Positions 33,651-42,168 of a DNA stretch of 64,000 nucleotides are shown here, one piece after another (within the stretch, counting starts at the first letter, position 1; every line of letters starts with the position of its first letter). The notes beneath the pieces were generated by a model. The model had not been told where the DNA came from. It did not search any database and was given only the letters and a program-made list of their open reading frames with translations. This DNA is from Candidatus Gastranaerophilales bacterium. Its GTDB lineage: Bacteria; Cyanobacteriota; Vampirovibrionia; Gastranaerophilales; Gastranaerophilaceae. The position numbers and the translations under genes were made by a program. Location: contig CALVBN010000003.1 in NCBI GenBank assembly GCA_944325785.1, forward strand, positions 124,001 through 188,000. Direction: 5' to 3'.

Positions 33651-33674
33651 GTTGTGTTTAATTTTAAACACAAC
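33651..33674. promoter_or_regulatory. Palindromic operator, TTGTGTT-N8-AACACAA
   Basis: Perfect 11-bp arms lie around two bases, immediately downstream of the -10 box and over the expected transcription start of the minus-strand gene. The half-sites and spacing equal those of the palindrome in the MarR/efflux promoter at 60767-60788. Confidence 0.65.
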
Positions 33675-33677
33675 ACT

Positions 33678-33706
33678 ATAATAAGTTTGTATTTTAACTT
33701 TGTCAA
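33678..33706 (-). promoter_or_regulatory. Strong sigma70-type promoter
   Basis: On the minus strand TTGACA (33706-33701), 17 nt, TATTAT (33683-33678). Confidence 0.8.
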
Positions 33707-33752
33707 TGATATTTTAGAATAAATACACTATATAAATGAGGGAGGAGAAAAC

Positions 33753-34448
33753 ATGCGTTTAGACGGCAGACAAAATAAAGAGCTTAGAGAAATAAAATTT
33801 ACTCATAATTATACAAAGCATGCTTTGGGTTCTGTAATGACGGAGTTTGGCGATACGAGAGTCTTAGTAACGGCGACGGCTGAACTTAAGAAACCTAAAT
33901 GGATGGCTGAGGATGATAATAGAGGATGGGTAACCGCAGAATATTCACTTCTTCCCGCATCAACTAATACCAGATGTAAAAGAGAACGCGAAAAGGTTTC
34001 CGGAAGAACACAGGAAATTCAGCGTTTAATAGGCAGGAGCTTAAGAGCATGCGTAGATTTAGAGAAAATGCCGGGTATGACAATAACTATTGATGCAGAT
34101 GTAATACAGGCTGACGGCGGAACAAGGACTGCAAGCATATGCGGAGGTTTTCTTGCGCTTAGAGATGCTGTCCAAAAACTCATTGCCTCCGGCGATTTGA
34201 AAGAAAATCCGATAATTGAGCCGGCGGGAGCTATTTCTGCGGGTATTGTTAACGGCGAAGTTCTGCTGGATCTTAATTATGCGGAAGATTCCCATGCACA
34301 GGCGGATTCTAATATTGTACTCACGAAAAGCGGTAAAATAATTGATTTTCAGACAACTGCAGAGGGGATGCCGTATGATTTTGAAACAATGCTTGATATT
34401 TTTAATACAGCAAAAGATGCAATAAATCGTATAATAGAGATGTATTAA
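33753..34448 (+). CDS. rph: Ribonuclease PH
   Basis: RNase PH is a phosphate-dependent 3'-5' exonuclease that trims tRNA and rRNA precursors. The 231-aa protein starts MRLDGRQNKELREIKFTHNY and has GSVMTEFGDTRVLVTA, the WVTAEYSLLPASTNTR phosphate-binding segment, QEIQRLIGRSLRACVD and the TIDADVIQADGGTRTAS core. It is complete, with length near the usual 235-255. GGGAGGAG precedes the ATG. It is followed 70 nt later by the MFS gene in the same direction. Confidence 0.97.
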   Translation: MRLDGRQNKELREIKFTHNYTKHALGSVMTEFGDTRVLVTATAELKKPKWMAEDDNRGWVTAEYSLLPASTNTRCKREREKVSGRTQEIQRLIGRSLRACVDLEKMPGMTITIDADVIQADGGTRTASICGGFLALRDAVQKLIASGDLKENPIIEPAGAISAGIVNGEVLLDLNYAEDSHAQADSNIVLTKSGKIIDFQTTAEGMPYDFETMLDIFNTAKDAINRIIEMY

Positions 34449-34521
34449 CAAGTGCTGAATATTACTTGACGCAGGTTTTTGTTACTTGTAAACTTATAAT
34501 ACGATGTGTGGAGAGATCTAA

Positions 34522-35895
34522 ATGGAAGAAGAAAACGTATTGAAAAAATTTACTACTGCTAAGTTTTTGAGCTTTGCTCTTGGTTTTTTCGGTCTGCAAT
34601 TTGCTTGGCAGATGAGGATTATTTTATCCGGACCTGTTACGGAAGATTTGGGCGCCTCTCCGATGCTGTTCGGTTTAATATGGCTTGCAGGACCGTTTAC
34701 CGGCATGGTTGTACAGCCTGTAATTGGAGTCTTAAGCGATAAAACTGATTCAGTATTCGGCAGAAGAAGACCGTATCTTCTTGGCGGTGCTTTGTTGTCT
34801 GCTGTTGCTTTGTGGGCGCTTCCAAACTCTGAGTATATTACAAATATGATTTCTTCAACTCTTCATATCAAGTTTCCAGAATTAGCGGCATTAGGTTTTG
34901 CAGCGATAATGATTTGGATATTAGATGCTTGTGTTAACATTGCTCAAGGTCCATATAGAGCGCTTGTACCGGATGTTGTTCCTCCGGAACAGCATTCTAT
35001 TGCGAATTCTTATATAAGCTTGGCTATTGGTTTAGGCTCTGTTGTTGCTGCTGCAACGGCTCCATTTTTAAAATGGGCTTTCGATTATCAGATGCCGATA
35101 ACTTCTCAGTTTATAATGGCTGCAATTGCCTTTGCATTAGGTATGACCTGGACTTGTATTACTATAAAAGAGCGCAGATATAAGCCGAAAGAAGAGGAAA
35201 AAGGCGAAAAACTTCATTTGATACAGTCTATAAAGGACTTTTTCGCACTTTCTCCGGAAGTCGGCAAAATATGCTGGATGCAGTTTTTTACCTGGATTGG
35301 CACTATGTGTTTAATGATTAATTTTACACAGTACTGCGTGCATACATTATATGCAGTGCCGGATTTATCCGATGTTTCAGAGGTTGTAAAAGCAAGTTAT
35401 GATACTTTGGTTTTGAATGCAACAAATTTCTCATCTGCATGTTTTGCAATCTTTAATCTAATATGTTTTGCTGTTGCAATTCCTATCGGGGTGCTTTCCG
35501 TAAAATACGGAAACAAGAAGGTTCATGTATTATCATTGCTTTCTATGGTTGTTGCTTTTCTTGGAATGGCATTATTTACAAATATAAAATTGGTTGCTTT
35601 GTTGATGGCAGTTTCCGGTATCGGCTGGGCAAGCATATGTGCACTGCCGTTTGCAATGCTTTCACAATATATCAAACCTGGTACAGAAGGTTCTGTTATG
35701 GGAATCTTTAATATATTTATTGCAGGTCCGCAGGTTTTTGTCTGTACTTTAGTTTCCTGGATAATCAATAAATGCTCTTTTAATGTCGTAGGCGGGATTA
35801 ATTATCACTGGGAATATACTTTCTTTATAGGTGCAGGATGTCTGCTTGCAGCAGCATTAATTGCATCAAGGGTTAAGGACAAAACAGCGGTATAA
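34522..35895 (+). CDS. MFS sugar transporter of the SLC45/sucrose-transporter type
   Basis: This 457-aa membrane protein has about 12 predicted transmembrane helices. FGLQFAWQMRIILSGPVTEDLG opens helix 1, followed by IWLAGPFTGMVVQPVIGVLSDK and the loop 2-3 motif FGRRRPYL. These are hallmarks of the GPH/SLC45 proton-sugar symporters that carry sucrose or maltose-like disaccharides; the actual sugar is not determined. Its TAA overlaps the next start as TAATG, so it is coupled to the radical SAM gene. A promoter is probable near TATAAT 34495-34501 but the -35 is unclear. Confidence 0.87.
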   Translation: MEEENVLKKFTTAKFLSFALGFFGLQFAWQMRIILSGPVTEDLGASPMLFGLIWLAGPFTGMVVQPVIGVLSDKTDSVFGRRRPYLLGGALLSAVALWALPNSEYITNMISSTLHIKFPELAALGFAAIMIWILDACVNIAQGPYRALVPDVVPPEQHSIANSYISLAIGLGSVVAAATAPFLKWAFDYQMPITSQFIMAAIAFALGMTWTCITIKERRYKPKEEEKGEKLHLIQSIKDFFALSPEVGKICWMQFFTWIGTMCLMINFTQYCVHTLYAVPDLSDVSEVVKASYDTLVLNATNFSSACFAIFNLICFAVAIPIGVLSVKYGNKKVHVLSLLSMVVAFLGMALFTNIKLVALLMAVSGIGWASICALPFAMLSQYIKPGTEGSVMGIFNIFIAGPQVFVCTLVSWIINKCSFNVVGGINYHWEYTFFIGAGCLLAAALIASRVKDKTAV

Positions 35896-37304
35896 TGGTA
35901 AAAAGGGGTAAAAAAGGAAAAGTTTTATTAATTTATCCTCCGTCTCCTGTTTTAAACAGAGAAGACAGATGCCAGCAGCCAACAGAGGATTTGCTTGTTA
36001 TTCCTCCGCTTCCGCCTACAGATTTAATGTATTTGGCTGCAATAGCTGAAGAATGCGGGTTTGAAGCAAAAATTAAAGATTACAGTCTGGGTGGAGAGTT
36101 TGAAAAAGATTTACGGGAGTATAGGCCGGATTATTTAGTTGCAAATATAGCGACTCCAACATTTTTGTCAGATATAGAAAGTATAAAACTGGCTAAAGAA
36201 ATTTTACCGGCATTGAAAACTATCGTAAAGGGTGCGCCGTTTTTAACGTATAATACAAATGCAATATATGAAAATCAGTGTTTGGACTATGTAATTATGG
36301 GCGAGGCAGAATTAACCCTAAAAGATATTCTGGATGGAGTGCCGGATAATGAAATTCTGGGAATCTGCTACAGGGAAAATTTTCAAGCTGTTAAAAACGA
36401 AAAACGTCCGTTTATAGAAAATCTTGATATACTTCCATTTCCTGCCAGACATTTGGTAGATAATTCAATTTACCGCAGGCCGGACAACGGCAAAGTGCAG
36501 GCAATTATTAAGGTTTCAAGAGGGTGTCCTTTCCATTGTTTCTTTTGCCTTGCATCTCCTGTTGCCGGAACGCGTGTAAGGGTAAGGTCTGCAGAAAATA
36601 TTATTGCTGAAATAAAGGAATGTGTTGAGAAGTATAATATAAGAAATTTTGTATTTTGGTCTGATATTTTTAATTTTGACAGAAATTGGACGATAGATTT
36701 GTGCAAAAAGCTTATAGAAAGTAAATTGAAGATAACATGGTCATCAAATACGAGGGCTGATACTATGGATGAAGAGATGGCTTCTTTTATGTATAAAGCC
36801 GGATGCAGACTCGTAAGTATCGGCGTGGAAAGCGGTTCGCAGAGGATTCTTGATAATATAGGCAAGAGAATAACTCTTGATAATATAAGAAATACGGTCA
36901 GAATTTTAAAGAAAAATAAGATAAAGATTTATAATTATTTTGTAATAGGTCTTCCTTGGGAAACAGAGGAAACTGTGGAAGAAACAATTAAATTCGCAAT
37001 CGAGCTGGACAGTAATTTTATAAGTTTTTATACGGCAACACCTCTTCCAGGAACAAAGTATTTTGCTTATGCGATGATGAACAAACTGGTTGAGGGTAAT
37101 TTAGATTTCAGAAATGCGTATTACCAGCCTGTTGTTAAATCGCATTATTTAAGCAGAGAGAGAATTTTTGAACTTCATAAGCAGGCAGTAAAGAGGTTTT
37201 ATCTTCGTCCTAAATTTGTTTTCAAAACGCTGCTGTCACTAAGAAGTTTCAATGAACTTATGAATTATGCTAGAGCTGGGTTAAATTTGATTTTTCACCG
37301 CTGA
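35895..37304 (+). CDS. B12-binding-domain radical SAM protein
   Basis: This 469-aa enzyme has an N-terminal cobalamin-binding-like Rossmann domain (KVLLIYPPSPVL, LMYLAAIAEECG, VKGAPF, YVIMGEAELTL) and a radical SAM domain beginning near residue 205 with SRGCPFHCFFC (CxxxCxxC) and GVESGSQRILDNIGK. This BchE/P-methylase-like architecture catalyses methylations or rearrangements on varied substrates, often in lipid or natural-product pathways; the substrate is unknown. It is translationally coupled to the upstream transporter, which may or may not be functional linkage. A Cys-rich C-terminal domain is absent. Confidence 0.88.
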   Translation: MVKRGKKGKVLLIYPPSPVLNREDRCQQPTEDLLVIPPLPPTDLMYLAAIAEECGFEAKIKDYSLGGEFEKDLREYRPDYLVANIATPTFLSDIESIKLAKEILPALKTIVKGAPFLTYNTNAIYENQCLDYVIMGEAELTLKDILDGVPDNEILGICYRENFQAVKNEKRPFIENLDILPFPARHLVDNSIYRRPDNGKVQAIIKVSRGCPFHCFFCLASPVAGTRVRVRSAENIIAEIKECVEKYNIRNFVFWSDIFNFDRNWTIDLCKKLIESKLKITWSSNTRADTMDEEMASFMYKAGCRLVSIGVESGSQRILDNIGKRITLDNIRNTVRILKKNKIKIYNYFVIGLPWETEETVEETIKFAIELDSNFISFYTATPLPGTKYFAYAMMNKLVEGNLDFRNAYYQPVVKSHYLSRERIFELHKQAVKRFYLRPKFVFKTLLSLRSFNELMNYARAGLNLIFHR

Positions 37305-37343
37305 TAAAAATATATGTGTACGAGTGAAGGTTTATAGCTGTCA

Positions 37344-38561
37344 TTATTTATCTGGTTGCGTAACAAGTCCCGGTTCTGCATCTGAGCCTGTGACTTTTTT
37401 GCGTAAAATAAATGTTATTTTAGGAAGCGCTACTGCGAGCAGAAAACTGCAGATTCCTACATTAGCGATAATATTTGCGGATTTTGCAACAAGAGCTTTT
37501 TTAGCAAATTTATCGATATTCCCGCTTGCCTTTGCCTGCTGTGCAAACTTTTCGATTTCTTTTTGAAATTTTTTGATTTTATTTTCATCCACAAAGGCTC
37601 TAGGATCGCGTATTCCGTTTTTCAAATACTTTACATCGCAGTATTTTTCGGCAAGTTTTGAAAATTTTGAACCAGCATTATTGTCTAAAAAGTCTATAAT
37701 GTTATTTTTAGGCATTTCTAAGTCATTATTTTTAATTGATTTTATAAACTCTTTGTCATTAAGCAAATTAGGGTCAAGATTAACATTTGTTTTAAAGATA
37801 ATATTTGATAATGAGTCAAAACCTTTGGCTATCCATATTGGCGCAACGAAATTAAGAAACATCATCATAGACATTTTAAAACCCATTTCAAGTTTTTCAA
37901 ATTTATTTCTTGCAGTTCCGACTCTGCCGACAGTTAAGCCTCCGTCTGTAATTGCCATTTTATTAACGGTTGACATATTAGCAAGAGAAGAGGTCAAACC
38001 TTTAAAAGACGGGTTTTCCGCACTGCCGGCATTCTCCAATATCGGCTTCATAGTATCTTGTTTCTTCTTAATCTTTCTTGTAAGTGCAAAGTTGGATTTT
38101 GGAAGAAAATAGCCCATCAATGCAATCGGAATGCCTGTCGAAAGTACAAATTTCCCAGCCAGAAGCTTTTGATACAGAGATTTATTTTTCAAAACTTTTT
38201 CCATTTCTTTAACTTCATTAGGTGCAAGATTTTTGAACTTATCTATGTTATATTTAAGTCCCTGCTTGGAATTTTCTTTTAAGAGATTTGCATTAATTTT
38301 TGGATTAAAACCGGCTTTTTTTATGCCGAAATTACAAATTGCATCAACTGCAGGAATTCCGCCGAGCCATATAATTGAAGTTCCGTATTCGTCAATTAGA
38401 CGTTCTCTTGTCGCATTGAGAGCCATTTGCTTTGAATCTTTAAGATTCTGGTCATACGTCATTACAATTTTAGCGGGGTTTTCAATACCGCAGTCACGGA
38501 CTATAAGCGGGTAAATACTGCTGTTGTTTCCTATTGCCGATATTATATTTACTAGTGACAT
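37344..38561 (-). CDS. Hypothetical membrane protein with SFKG motif
   Basis: The 405-aa protein has a weakly hydrophobic stretch near residue 65-80, a membrane segment near 135-155 (LAGKFVLSTGIPIALMGYFL), another near 230-255 (MSMMMFLNFVAPIWIAKGF), and a C-terminal one near 365-390 (SANIIANVGICSFLLAVALP). Between them are lysine- and asparagine-rich stretches, and NPSFKG occurs near residue 188. No family is recognised. AAAAGGAG stands before the ATG. The 250-bp region upstream holds a strongly structured element and a short open reading frame, so expression may be controlled by a leader. Confidence 0.72.
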   Translation of the reverse strand: MSLVNIISAIGNNSSIYPLIVRDCGIENPAKIVMTYDQNLKDSKQMALNATRERLIDEYGTSIIWLGGIPAVDAICNFGIKKAGFNPKINANLLKENSKQGLKYNIDKFKNLAPNEVKEMEKVLKNKSLYQKLLAGKFVLSTGIPIALMGYFLPKSNFALTRKIKKKQDTMKPILENAGSAENPSFKGLTSSLANMSTVNKMAITDGGLTVGRVGTARNKFEKLEMGFKMSMMMFLNFVAPIWIAKGFDSLSNIIFKTNVNLDPNLLNDKEFIKSIKNNDLEMPKNNIIDFLDNNAGSKFSKLAEKYCDVKYLKNGIRDPRAFVDENKIKKFQKEIEKFAQQAKASGNIDKFAKKALVAKSANIIANVGICSFLLAVALPKITFILRKKVTGSDAEPGLVTQPDK

Positions 38562-38590
38562 TTAAAATTTTCTCCTTTTGCTAATCGTAC

Positions 38591-38681
38591 TCTTATCTCT
38601 CTTAAATATCCCGAAAGAGCCGATTTACGAGGAGTTTTAGAGATAGCACAAAACTCGCAGCCCTTTCGGGTTGAGATGAGA
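38591..38681. ncRNA. Putative structured leader or small RNA
   Basis: Three nested helices can form: TCTTATCTC/GAGATGAGA (38591-38599 with 38673-38681, one wobble), CCCGAAAG/CTTTCGGG (38610-38617 with 38663-38670) and GAGTTTT/AAAACTC (38632-38638 with 38650-38656). On the minus strand it is the leader of the membrane-protein gene. On the plus strand it is followed by T7 (38691-38697), as in an intrinsic terminator. Strand is unresolved and no named RNA family is matched. Confidence 0.4.
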
Positions 38682-38714
38682 ATGATGCTGTTTTTTTGCT
38701 ATCATTAATGTCAT
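38637..38714 (-). CDS. Possible 25-aa leader peptide
   Basis: A short frame from ATG 38714 to TAA encodes MTLMIAKKQHHSHLNPKGL and six more residues. AAAAGGA stands 8 nt before the ATG, and a TATAAA box lies about 25 nt further upstream. It overlaps the 5' halves of the helices at 38610-38681, the arrangement expected of a translation-dependent leader. It may be chance. Confidence 0.3.
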   Translation of the reverse strand: MTLMIAKKQHHSHLNPKGLRVLCYL

Positions 38715-38759
38715 AATATCGTTCCTTTTATTTTATACTAACACGAACTATTTTATTGT

Positions 38760-38793
38760 AAAGGGCTAAATTGTATATACAATTTAGCCCTTT
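38760..38793. terminator. 34-bp perfect palindrome, terminator of the GH13 gene
   Basis: AAAGGGCTAAATTGTA (38760-38775) pairs with 38778-38793. It lies 22 bp after the GH13 stop and is A-rich on one side, T-rich on the other, so it can act in both directions. Confidence 0.75.
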
Positions 38794-38814
38794 CTATCTT
38801 ATTGACAGCTTTCC

Positions 38815-41091
38815 TTATACTTTTTTCAAGATTATAAAGCTGTTCGGTGCAAGAGATAAATTCTGATTTTTATAGTTTATATCATCTCTTCCTGCATTTG
38901 AGTAGCCGGAACCTCCGTATTTTTTAGCATCACTGTTGAAAATTTCCTTCCAGTTGCCGTCTTTCGGGAATCCGTAATACTCGTAATTATTACTGTGGAA
39001 GCCGTAGCCGTAGTTTTTAATTACAAGAAGCTCTTCATTGCCGAGTTTTAAATGATGGCTGTGAACCAGATGCATATTATCTTTATATGTTCCCACAATT
39101 TCGCCTTTTGCAAGGACATCAGAACTATCTAAAAGCTTTTTAAGGTCAGCATTGAATCTTACATTTTCTTCTTTTAGAGTTGTATACAAACCGCCTGTCT
39201 TTACGGAACCTACTACTGAATCCGGCCTTGCAACAGATTCCAGTGTGTCATATCCTTTTTGGCTGACAATACTCTCTCTTAATGAAGGATTAGATTCTCT
39301 TTTTTCCACATCATCAGAGAGTTCCCTAAAGAATTTGAAGTATGATAAATCTGCTTCATCGTCACCCTGGAAGTACATTTTGGGGCCCGGTGTCGTCATA
39401 ACAGTTCCAAGCATAAGCTTTTGTTTTGCAATAGAAGTTTCCATTACATTAATAAGCTCTTGCTTTGAGATAAATTTGTTTATTCCCAGAGCTTTTTCAG
39501 TTTTTGCAAGTTCACTGTTTGTCATACCTTCAAAATCTTCTGATACTATAAGTTCAGCTAAATTCTGTGCTGCATGTGCAGCCCTCTGTCCTTTTTCCGA
39601 GTCACTGTTTCCTGTAACACTTGCAAATAAGTTAAAATGTCTTGCTATATATTTAGGAATAAATCTTGTTCCATCTTCATTTCCTATTTCATCATGGCTG
39701 TAGCCGTATTTTACTCTATAGTGAGAAGTCCTTAGATAGTTATCTAAATCATTAAGAGCAAAAGTATTTGGTTCAAGCACGGATTTTTCAACGGATTCTT
39801 TGTATTGAGAATCCCATTCGCTGTCAAAACCTATGCTCCAGGGGCTTGTTTTCAGACCTCTTCTATTGTTTTCAACATTACCGTCAACGAACTTCAACTG
39901 TTCATCGTGTGAAATATATGGCGGGCTGTAGTAGCTTGTAATAGAATGACGTTTGTGTTCATGGTCTTCTGCAATTAAAAAGACTTCCGGAGCGTGTTCA
40001 TTCACTTCTACCGCCATTTGTCTTAACAGATAATCAGAACCTACCCTGTTTGTCAAGTCAAAACGAATACCATCGACTTTAAATTCTTTTGCCCACCACA
40101 GAGCAGCATTTGACATCCAATCTCTTACATATCTGTTGTTATCACCTTCATAATTCAGAAGATTTCCGAATTCTCCGGAACCTTTGATATAAGGTCCTGT
40201 TTGACTCAAATAATCACCATCAGGTCCCATATGATTCGGCACCATATCAATGATTACGTTAAGCCCCTTTCCGTGGCTGTAATCTATTAATTCTTTCAGC
40301 TGTTCAGCCTGTCCTAAATTTTCATTTACTGCAAATTTATCAACGCCGTCATACCCCCATTGTTTAGAGAAGGCATTTTCAACCGGCATAAGCTCTATTG
40401 CGGTTGCTGTACCCTTTCTTGCAATTTCATCAATACGGGCTTTTGCAGCCTCAAAAGTTCCTTCCTTTGTCAAGGTCGGAATATTCACTTCATCAATAAC
40501 AAGTCTTTCCAGACCTCTTAAAGGTTCGTTAGGTTTTCTAACTATTCTTCTGGGGTCTTTGCCTTCAAGCCAGTCTGTATTTTTCCATTTATAATTATCT
40601 GAATCATAAATAGAACTCCAGCCGTGGATGTTTTCCTGTTTTTTTGCATAAGGGTCTTTAACAAGATTTACATCGTTATCTTTTGTAACAACAATATATC
40701 TGTATTTGTCATTAGGAGTTGCTTCGATTCCGTTTGCTTCAAAAACACCGTCGCCTTTGTTAGCCATAGGGTAAATTTTTGACTTATCGTCAACAGGACT
40801 AACACTATAACCTGCTGTTGCTGCAGCAGCACTTGTCAACCCTAAGACACCAACAAGTCGGTCTTTTACATTAGCAAGTTTTACGGCTGCTTTGTCAGCT
40901 ATCTCAACAAATACAGCTTTTGCATCCGGAAATGAAAAGAGTTTAAAATTCGTTTTTCCGGTCTGCTTCACATAATTTGCGCCCCAGCTTGCATGTTCTG
41001 CCCAGTTGCGCTTGAATGAGGGTGCCGCAGTGTTTCTGTTACTGCGTGGGTTAAATGTAACACCTGGATTTTGAATGTTTTGTACTCTCAT
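38815..41091 (-). CDS. GH13 alpha-amylase-family protein with N-terminal CBM48-like domain
   Basis: The 758-aa protein has an N-terminal CBM48/E-set region (about 30-160), interrupted by an Ala-rich segment near 80-105, and a GH13 barrel. Conserved regions are visible: DMVPNH, GIRFDLTNR (Asp nucleophile), FLIAEDHE (Glu acid/base) and YSHDEIGNED (third acid). The layout resembles branching enzyme, isoamylase/GlgX or trehalohydrolase proteins acting on alpha-glucans; the exact reaction is not certain. ATG 41091 with AGGAG 7 nt upstream is chosen over the in-frame GTG 41109, because that Shine-Dalgarno would lie inside the longer reading. A PSFKRN motif sits at the N-terminus. It follows era on the same strand. 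Confidence 0.85.
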   Translation of the reverse strand: MRVQNIQNPGVTFNPRSNRNTAAPSFKRNWAEHASWGANYVKQTGKTNFKLFSFPDAKAVFVEIADKAAVKLANVKDRLVGVLGLTSAAAATAGYSVSPVDDKSKIYPMANKGDGVFEANGIEATPNDKYRYIVVTKDNDVNLVKDPYAKKQENIHGWSSIYDSDNYKWKNTDWLEGKDPRRIVRKPNEPLRGLERLVIDEVNIPTLTKEGTFEAAKARIDEIARKGTATAIELMPVENAFSKQWGYDGVDKFAVNENLGQAEQLKELIDYSHGKGLNVIIDMVPNHMGPDGDYLSQTGPYIKGSGEFGNLLNYEGDNNRYVRDWMSNAALWWAKEFKVDGIRFDLTNRVGSDYLLRQMAVEVNEHAPEVFLIAEDHEHKRHSITSYYSPPYISHDEQLKFVDGNVENNRRGLKTSPWSIGFDSEWDSQYKESVEKSVLEPNTFALNDLDNYLRTSHYRVKYGYSHDEIGNEDGTRFIPKYIARHFNLFASVTGNSDSEKGQRAAHAAQNLAELIVSEDFEGMTNSELAKTEKALGINKFISKQELINVMETSIAKQKLMLGTVMTTPGPKMYFQGDDEADLSYFKFFRELSDDVEKRESNPSLRESIVSQKGYDTLESVARPDSVVGSVKTGGLYTTLKEENVRFNADLKKLLDSSDVLAKGEIVGTYKDNMHLVHSHHLKLGNEELLVIKNYGYGFHSNNYEYYGFPKDGNWKEIFNSDAKKYGGSGYSNAGRDDINYKNQNLSLAPNSFIILKKV

Positions 41092-41147
41092 ACTAATTCT
41101 CCTACACACACTTACATTATTAATAAAACATATAAAAATTATTTTTG

Positions 41148-42044
41148 CTATTGATCTTTGGATTTATATCCGAAATTTTTTAAGACATTATCTTTTTTTC
41201 TCCAATCTTTTTCCACTTTAACCTCCAATTTCAAATAGACTTTTTTATCAACAATTTTTTCGAGTTCCAAGCGGGATTCTGTACCTATAGTTTTAAGGAG
41301 CGAACCTCCTTTTCCAATTAAAATACCTTTCTGGCTTTTTTGCTCGCAGTATATTACCGCATAAATTTTATCTATATCATCATTTTCTTCGTATTTATCA
41401 ACCTTAATTGCAACCGAATGCGGAATTTCGTCCTGCGTATTGATAAGGATTTTTTCTCTTATGATTTCTTCTGCGACAGAGCGCATATTTTCTTCTGTTA
41501 CAACATCCTCCGGATATAAGAGTTCTCCTTCGGGTAGTCTTTTAAATATATTATCAAGAAGTGTATCTTTATTGCGTCCTGTTTTTGCAGATATTCTTAC
41601 AAGCGGAATATTTTCATTAAACAGAGTTTTATAAGACATTAGATTTTCTTCTACCTTCTGCATGTTTTTGATTTTATCTAATTTGTTCATAACAAGTATC
41701 AAAGGTATTTTAGCATCCTTGAGAATATTTTCCGCTATCCATTTGTCCCCCTTGCCGGCGGGTTCAGATCCGTCTACAAGAAATAATACTAAGTCTGCAT
41801 CCGGAACCGCAACTTTAGCTTCATCCAGCAGAAATTCGCCAAGCTTATTAAGAGGTCTGTGAACCCCGGGGGTGTCGATAAATATAATCTGTCCCCTGTC
41901 TTCTGTTAAGATTCCTTTTATTCTCTTCCTTGTAGTTTGCGCCTTGTCTGTTGTAATTACTATCTTCTGTCCCAGTATCTGATTCAAAAGAGTAGATTTG
42001 CCAACATTAGGGCGCCCTAATATTGCCACAAAACCACACTTCAT
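41148..42044 (-). CDS. era: GTPase Era
   Basis: Era binds the 3' end of 16S rRNA and assists 30S maturation. The 298-aa protein has G1 GRPNVGKST (10-18), a G2 threonine in AQTTRKRIKG, G3 DTPG (57-60), G4 NKLD (120-123), and a C-terminal KH domain with GILIGKGGSLLKTIG. All are normal. It is the first gene of a unit with the GH13 gene 56 nt downstream. No Shine-Dalgarno is present. TATACT lies six bases before the ATG, suggesting a leaderless transcript. Confidence 0.97.
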   Translation of the reverse strand: MKCGFVAILGRPNVGKSTLLNQILGQKIVITTDKAQTTRKRIKGILTEDRGQIIFIDTPGVHRPLNKLGEFLLDEAKVAVPDADLVLFLVDGSEPAGKGDKWIAENILKDAKIPLILVMNKLDKIKNMQKVEENLMSYKTLFNENIPLVRISAKTGRNKDTLLDNIFKRLPEGELLYPEDVVTEENMRSVAEEIIREKILINTQDEIPHSVAIKVDKYEENDDIDKIYAVIYCEQKSQKGILIGKGGSLLKTIGTESRLELEKIVDKKVYLKLEVKVEKDWRKKDNVLKNFGYKSKDQ

Positions 42045-42050
42045 ATTATA

Positions 42051-42058
42051 AGTATACC
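42051..42058 (-). promoter_or_regulatory. -10 box of leaderless era transcript
   Basis: On the minus strand GG-TATACT, six bases, ATG 42044. A TATAAT directly touching the ATG is a second possibility. No clear -35. Confidence 0.45.
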
Positions 42059-42168
42059 AAAAAAATATTAGCCAAATGGTTTGTAAATTTTTGTTAACAA
42101 TAAGGCAATTTCGTTAATATTACTAACTTTATATATGTAATGGGATATTAAATAAAGGGGATTAATTT

